Below are positions 59,076 through 64,000 of a DNA stretch of 64,000 nt, one piece after another. The stretch covers positions 1,683,827-1,747,826 of the forward strand of contig NC_079890.1 in NCBI RefSeq assembly GCF_024868665.1, given 5' to 3'. A program made the translations under genes and the position numbers. The notes beneath the pieces are model-generated. The model saw nothing but the letters and a program-made list of their open reading frames with translations. It had not been told where the DNA came from and did no database searches. Numbering within the stretch: position 1 is the first letter of the stretch; each line of letters starts with the position of its first letter. The stretch comes from Triplophysa rosa (taxonomy: Eukaryota; Chordata; Actinopteri; Cypriniformes; Nemacheilidae).

Positions 59076-59215
59076 ATTCCACAGTTTCAATATTTTGAGC
59101 ATTTTTGTCAATGTTCCCTAAAATGTGTGTAGTTGGTTATTGATTTAAACACAATTCTGTTGAACAACATCTTTTAAAAGCTAAGAATCTTGACGTTCTA
59201 TTCGATAGTAATCTG

Positions 59216-59673
59216 TAGGGATGTAACGATTCACTCAGCTCACGATGCGATGCGATTCACGATTCTGATCTCACGATGCGATTTATTCACGATTTACTCA
59301 CGATTTATTTTTAAAAAATGAGTTGAAACAAATTAGAAATGAACAACTTCCCTTGCATTATTTCTTAAATGCTTCACGTTTCTTTGCATAATAAAATAAT
59401 GTTTTATTTCAAATAACAAAAGTAAACTGCGATTTTATAACAAATTAATAATAGAAAAAGTCTCTTTAATATAAACAAACTAATACTGTCTGTGCTTTTC
59501 TTGGATTTTTTTGCATTTAAGAAATATCAGCATCCACGTTTAGGTTTGCAGTGAAAATAGCGGCCCCTGCTGTTCAAAAATGTATTGCGATTCAGTTCAA
59601 GCCTCAACCGAATTGAATCGTCACTCATTATAACCGATTTTCAACCGGCTCACGGTGAATCGTTACATCCCTA
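59216..59673. mobile_element. hAT-type MITE inserted in the LINE
   Basis: The ends TAGGGATGTAACGATTCAC and GTGAATCGTTACATCCCTA are inverted repeats. A perfect 8-bp target duplication GTAATCTG lies at 59208-59215 and 59674-59681. Removing the element and one duplication restores the LINE reading frame (LFDS-NLSFES). There is no transposase. Confidence 0.95.
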
Positions 59674-60457
59674 GTAATCTGTCATTTGAGAGCCACGTCG
59701 CCAACACCTGTAAAATTGCGTTTTTCCATTTTAAGAATATATCTAAACTACGTCATATGCTGTCAATGTCAGATGCAGAGAAGTTAATTCATGCATTCAT
59801 GACATCAAGACTAGATTACTGTAATGCACTGTTAGGTGGTTGCCCTGCAGGCTTATTACAAAAACTCCAACTGGTCCAAAACGCGGCAGCTCGAGTTCTT
59901 ACACGTACAAAAAAGTATGAACATATTAGCCCGGTTCTGTCAACCTTGCACTGGTTACCTATAAAGCATCGCGTTAACTTTAAAATCTTGCTTATTACCT
60001 ATAAAGCCTTACATGGTTTAGCTCCTCAGTACTTGATGAACTCCTCTTGATTACATTTACATTTAGTCATTTAGCAGACGCTTTTATCCAAAGCGACTTA
60101 CAGATGAGGGAAACAATGGAAGCAATTGGAACAACATAAGGACAACAAAAAGCATAAGTGCATATAAAAGAAAATTGGTCTCATATAGCCTATCACAGTA
60201 TACAGAGCTAAGGTGTATTTTTTTTTGAAAGGTAGAAAAGAGATAGAAGTCAGAACTGATCAGTCAGGTGTTGACGGAAGAGATGTGTTTTCAGCGTTCT
60301 TAAAGATGGCCACAGAATCTGCTGATCTTGTAGCAGCGGGCAGATCATTCCATAAATGTGGAACCGATCCCGAGAAGGTACGTGAGAGAGTTTTTACCTT
60401 TTTGGGATGGCACCACAAGACGTGTTCGTTTGCAGAGCGTAGGGGATTGTTAATATA

Positions 60458-61678
60458 CACTCACCTAAAGGATTATTAGGAACACCTGTTCAATTTCTCA
60501 TTAATGCAATTATCTAATCAACCAATCACATGGCAGTTGCTTCAATGCATTTAGGGGTGTGGTCCTGGTCAAGACAATCTCCTGAACTCCAAACTGAATG
60601 TCAGAATGGGAAAGAAAGGTGATTTAAGCAATTTTGAGCGTGGCATGGTTGTTGGTGCCAGACGGGCCGGTCTGAGTATTTCACAATCTGCTCAGTTACT
60701 GGGATTTTCACGCACAACCATTTCTAGGGTTTACAAAGAATGGTGTGAAAAGGGAAAAACATCCAGTATGCGGCAGTCCTGTGGGCGAAAATGCCTTGTT
60801 GATGCTAGAGGTCAGAGGAGAATGGGCCGACTGATTCAAGCTGATAGAAGAGCAACTTTGACTGAAATAACCACTCGTTACAACCGAGGTATGCAGCAAA
60901 GCATTTGTGAAGCCACAACACGCACAACCTTGAGGCAGATGGGCTACAACAGCAGAAGACCCCACCGGGTACCACTCATCTCCACTACAAATAGGAAAAA
61001 GAGGCTACAATTTGCACGAGCTCACCAAAATTGGACAGTTGAAGACTGGAAAAATGTTGCCTGGTCTGATGAGTCTCGATTTCTGTTGAGACATTCAAAT
61101 GGTAGAGTCAGAATTTGGCGTAAACAGAATGAGAACATGGATCCATCATGCCTTGTTACCACTGTGCAGGCTGGTGGTGGTGGTGTAATGGTGTGGGGGA
61201 TGTTTTCTTGGCACACTTTAGGCCCCTTAGTGCCAATTGGGCATCGTTTAAATGCCACGGCCTACCTGAGCATTGTTTCTGACCATGTCCATCCCTTTAT
61301 GACCACCATGTACCCATCCTCTAATGGCTACTTCCAGCAGGATAATGCACCATGTCACAAAGCTCGAATCATTTCAAATTGGTTTCTTGAACATGACAAT
61401 GAGTTCACTGTACTAGAATGGCCCCCACAGTCACCAGATCTCAACCCGATAGAACATCTTTGGGATGTGGTGGAACGGGAGCTTCGTGCCCTGGATGTGC
61501 ATCCCACAAATCTCCATCAACTGCAAGATGCTATCCTATCAATATGGGCCAACATTTCTAAAGAATGCTTTCAGCACCTTGTTGAATCAATGCCACGTAG
61601 AATTAAGGCAGTTCTGAAGGCGAAAGGGGGTCAAACACCGTATTAGTATGGTGTTCTTAATAATCCTTTAGGTGAGTG
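60458..61678 (+). mobile_element. Tc1/mariner transposon, DD36E type, apparently complete
   Basis: 1221 bp. The 29-bp terminal inverted repeats start CACTCACCTAAAGGATTATT and differ at one position (28 of 29 identical). Flanking TA at 60456-60457 and 61679-61680 is the target duplication. One long ORF (60606-61646) encodes the transposase. The element splits the minus-strand LINE fragment at 60053-61872. Confidence 0.96.
60606..61646 (+). CDS. Tc1/mariner transposase, DD36E, intact 346 residues
   Basis: It catalyses cut-and-paste transposition into TA sites. Residues 10-50 hold the first helix-turn-helix (GLSISQSAQLLGFSRTTISR) and about 65-120 the second, paired-like DNA-binding region. Catalytic residues are D155 (VAWSDESRF), D246 (FQQDNAPCH) and E283 (SPDLNPIEHLWD). 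The last two are separated by 36 residues, so the type is DD36E rather than the usual DD34E of Tc1; DD36E elements have been described as the Incomer family. Length is normal for Tc1 transposases (about 340). There are no stops or frameshifts. The start follows CAGA, 148 bases inside the left end, and the stop lies close to the right inverted repeat. Confidence 0.96.
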   Translation: MGKKGDLSNFERGMVVGARRAGLSISQSAQLLGFSRTTISRVYKEWCEKGKTSSMRQSCGRKCLVDARGQRRMGRLIQADRRATLTEITTRYNRGMQQSICEATTRTTLRQMGYNSRRPHRVPLISTTNRKKRLQFARAHQNWTVEDWKNVAWSDESRFLLRHSNGRVRIWRKQNENMDPSCLVTTVQAGGGGVMVWGMFSWHTLGPLVPIGHRLNATAYLSIVSDHVHPFMTTMYPSSNGYFQQDNAPCHKARIISNWFLEHDNEFTVLEWPPQSPDLNPIEHLWDVVERELRALDVHPTNLHQLQDAILSIWANISKECFQHLVESMPRRIKAVLKAKGGQTPY

Positions 61679-62251
61679 TATAAGTCTGCATTAGCGAGTA
61701 AAGATAAGGGGGTGCCGAACCAGTGGTGGTCTTGTAGGCCAGGAGCAGAGTCTTGAATTTGATTCGAGCGACTATAGGGAGCCAATGTAACTTAATGAAG
61801 AGAGGAGTGACGTGCGCTCTCTTAGGTTCATTGAACACCACTCTTGCCGCAGCATTCGGGATCATCTGTAGAATTATTACTATTACAGTCCTTCACATGC
61901 ATTCCTGACCTAGAATTTCAAAATCAAGTGCAGGTGGTAGATCCTTTTCCTATCTAGCGCCTAAACTTTGGAATAGTCTTCCCTGCACTGTCCGGGAGGC
62001 AGACACACTTGTGCAGAGGCAGCAGTTTTTGCCAGAGGAGAACTGGAATCCCCTGGTTGGGCCTGGGTTCTCTTGAGGTTTTTTTTTCTCCATTGGAGTT
62101 TTGGGTTCCTCACCACCGTTTGCATACTGTTTTGCACTATTTGCCTGGCCGGGGGGCTGCTTTAGAATTTTAAAGTTTTACTTAATTAATATTGCATATA
62201 GGAATTTATAGTCTGCTTAATATTTGACCTGTGCTTCTCTCTCCTTTATCT

Positions 62252-62301
62252 TGTGTGTGTGTGTGTGTGTGCGTGTGTGCGTGTGTGTGTGCGTGTGTGT
62301 G

Positions 62302-62346
<45 letters not shown>

Positions 62347-62354
62347 GCGCGCGC
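62252..62354. repeat. (GT)n-(GCGT)n-(GC)n microsatellite in the LINE 3' tail
   Basis: An alternating purine-pyrimidine tract of about 103 bases, passing from GT to GCGT to GCGCGCGCGC. Confidence 0.97.
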
Positions 62355-62459
62355 TATAAATAAAATTGAGTTGAGTTTAAAATGACACCTTAAATTAAAC
62401 TGTGTTTAAATAGTTATTTAGTAGTAGTTAAGTAGCTAGTTATTTTTAAGTGTTATACT

Positions 62460-63640
62460 TGGGGACATAACGATTACAGTGTTTCCGCCATATTCATTTT
62501 GCCTCGGTAGGCCGCCACGCCAAAAACCCTCCATCACGCCAAAAACCATCCCCACCACGACTACCACGGCCATTGTTGCTATGTTTACAACTCTTTCAGT
62601 AGATTTAACAACGTTTCCAACCCCCTTTAGCGACTTTTGTTCAGAAGCCGCATATAACTACAAACCTAGCGTCTTTTTAGTTCAGTGGGAAACTGTAGTC
62701 AGTACTGCCCCGCGAGCACAAGGTCTCGCTTTCCCGGTGTAGGAAATGCGTCTCGGCATCTGTGAGTGAGTGGCAGGTAGAAGCAGCACGTTCAGTTCAC
62801 CGTACGGCCGGCTTGTGATGAACGATTACAAAAGAGCGTTTTGAAAACCTGTCACTGTTATCGTCTGTTTGGATATGTAAGCATGAACACAGTTCGTCTG
62901 TAAATAAGCACATGATTAAAGAAAGTGGCTGTGTATGCGCTGTATGAAAGAATAGAGCCAAAATCTCCGCTCTTGGGGTGTGTGTGGTGATTTTATCAGA
63001 CGATGTGTCTTGGTTATAAAACAGAAGTGACAACAGAAACAGAAAATCTGTAAATGACAGCGGCTTTATTGGGCAATGAGCTTTATGTAATGTTCAGAAA
63101 GTAGAATCGAAACGGGTCTGAAGTTGCAACTTTTGCTGCCTTTACGTGCACTCGAAAATTTGATAATTCCCACTTCAACACGGAAATAATTTATGGAACG
63201 GTGGTATTTTAATGTTAAAAGATACTTGTAATGATTTAATGCTACCAGATCATTAGTAATATTAATGCTACCAGATCATTAGCAATATTAATGTTACTAA
63301 ATACTTTTAATGTTAGTAAATCCAGACGATTCTTCCGCGTTTGTGGTGGAAAATATCCAACTTCCAAGGTGACTTGAACGCAATATTAAAACTACGTGAT
63401 GACATCACGAATATGTTAATTAGTGTGTGACGTCATCCAGCGCCACGGTTTAACAAAATCCTAGCGGAAACACTGGATTCAGTCCGATGACGATGCGATA
63501 CAAGTCACGATACTGATCTCGCCATACGATTTTTCACAATTTTTTACGAAATAAGTTGAGACAAATTAGAAATGAACAAGTGCCACTTTACCATTTCTAA
63601 ACTGTAAAATCGCGAAGAATTTTCATTATATTTGTTAGGG
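62460..63640. mobile_element. Second TAGGGATGTAACG-type hAT copy, split by an insertion and truncated
   Basis: 62460-62476 (GGGGACATAACGATTA) matches the left end of the 59216 element. The sequence resumes at 63476 with GATTCAGTCCGATGACGATG and CAAATTAGAAATGAACAAG, parallel to 59231-59350. The right end is lost. Confidence 0.75.
62477..63475. mobile_element. 999-bp element with CAGTGTTTCCGC ends, nested in the hAT copy
   Basis: It starts CAGTGTTTCCGCCATATTCA and ends ATCCTAGCGGAAACACTG, giving 12-bp inverted termini. GATTA and GATTC on the two sides are a possible short target duplication. The interior includes GC-rich and CpG-containing stretches and a duplicated TAATGCTACCAGATCATTAG near 63237 and 63265. 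No transposase; the 87-residue ORF at its left end has no recognisable domain. Confidence 0.7.
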
Positions 63641-64000
63641 GTGACCCCGAATAGTCAAAGATTTGATGCTTCGATAGGAGGAGCCTGATTCAACTACCAA
63701 TCTCCCAGTGGAATCTTCGCAGAGGTGTTGTGCAATGGGGATCATGCCATTCTGGTTATATGGGCAGTGGCGTAGCAGACGGGCACACACTGCGCCGCCC
63801 AAAATTGTTTTTATGATGTTAAGAAATGGGGAATTTTAGGGTTGGGTACAGAAACACCTGGTGCATATGAGCGCGAAGTCTGGCTATGACGGAGAAAGAG
63901 TGCGCAGGAAAAAAGGTGAAAGGGACTTTTTGACTGTTTAAATGGTAAGATGCTTTATTGCATTCCTCCTTTACATGCGGTAAATAAAGTCACTTTATTG
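63636..64000. mobile_element. Start of another hAT-type element (TTAGGGGTGACCCCGAATAG)
   Basis: The end TAGGGGTGACCCCGAATAGT followed by CAAAGATTTGATGCTTCGAT resembles a known class of fish hAT termini. The other end is not in the window, so its extent is unknown. Confidence 0.5.

Larger units (their letters stand above)
60053..61872 (-). mobile_element. Second L2-like LINE fragment, inserted in the first in opposite orientation
   Basis: Same family as 12308-13595. On the minus strand, 61865-61680 gives [20 protein letters not shown] and [20 protein letters not shown]. 60455-60260 gives [20 protein letters not shown] and [20 protein letters not shown]. The 3' end with TAGTCATTTAGCAGACGC inverted is at 60053. 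It is 5'-truncated at about 61872 and split by a Tc1-like element. Confidence 0.9.
59165..62378 (+). mobile_element. L2-like LINE remnant, host of the nested transposon stack
   Basis: The plus-strand fragments read KNLDVLFDS (59185-59210), [40 protein letters not shown] and LHWLPIKHRVNFKILLITYK (to 60049). After the insertion comes SGGRSFSYLAPKLWNSLPCT and then a tail ending CTATAAATAAAATTGAGTTG at 62378. These are the C-terminal RT region and 3' UTR of an L2-type LINE. The segment order is continuous once insertions at 59216-59673 and 60053-61872 are removed. Confidence 0.85.
43991..64000 (+). other. abhd17c intron 1 (continues beyond window)
   Basis: No second abhd17c exon (expected YGVSPENI...GQSIG) is present. 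The intron holds a hAT-in-hAT nest (45443-46974), fold-back elements, hAT and Tc1 remnants (52100-52330), a 609-bp MITE (55810-56418), a four-level transposon nest (59165-62378) and further hAT copies to the end. GC-richer 53710-54390 looks like another dispersed repeat, but I could not define its ends. 43991-45440, 48160-50040, 50901-52099, 52881-53709, 54391-55809 and 56419-58937 have no recognised feature, except a hAT-like end near 49218. Confidence 0.75.

Overview
This is vertebrate, intron-rich chromosomal DNA from a teleost, most likely a cypriniform (carp/minnow-type) fish. Two genes show this by sequence: the 3' part of arnt2 (a bHLH-PAS transcription factor) and the first coding exon of abhd17c (an alpha/beta-hydrolase depalmitoylase). 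Both lie on the + strand in the same order as on human 15q25. The fish assignment also rests on dense GTTCACCCAAAAATGAAAAT-type fold-back elements, hAT ends reading TAGGGCTGTCAA and TAGGGATGTAACG, L2-like LINEs with an AAATAAAATTGAGTTGAG-type tail, and a Tc1-like transposon.

Layout. 1-7368 is presumed arnt2 intron; I found no upstream bHLH or PAS-A exon in it, and it is full of small DNA transposons. 7369-30703 holds eleven arnt2 coding exons. Together they encode the last 430 residues: PAS-B and the Gln/Ser/Pro-rich C-terminal region, ending in [10 protein letters not shown]. 30704 to about 31940 is the arnt2 3' UTR. 31940-43075 is the intergenic spacer, with a rearranged LINE, several MITEs and no gene that I can support. 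43076-43505 is the promoter/5' leader of abhd17c, with a perfect palindromic CRE. 43506-43990 is abhd17c coding exon 1, GC-rich, with an N-terminal cysteine cluster and the first part of the hydrolase fold. 43991-64000 is abhd17c intron 1; its remaining exons are outside the window. This intron contains two striking nested transposon stacks. One, at 59165-62378, has an L2-like LINE carrying a hAT MITE and a second LINE, which in turn carries an apparently intact Tc1/mariner element.

Function. ARNT2 is the general dimer partner of class I bHLH-PAS proteins (SIM1, NPAS4, HIF-alpha, AHR) in the nucleus, chiefly in brain. ABHD17C removes palmitate from membrane proteins at the plasma membrane and synapse. 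They are neighbours by ancestral synteny, not a pathway.

The only complete, apparently functional non-host gene is the 346-residue DD36E transposase at 60606-61646. I found no CRISPR array, rRNA or tRNA gene, viral gene or toxin gene. I do not see an undescribed biological system. The most informative signals are the transposon nests and the repeat-flanked splice sites in arnt2.
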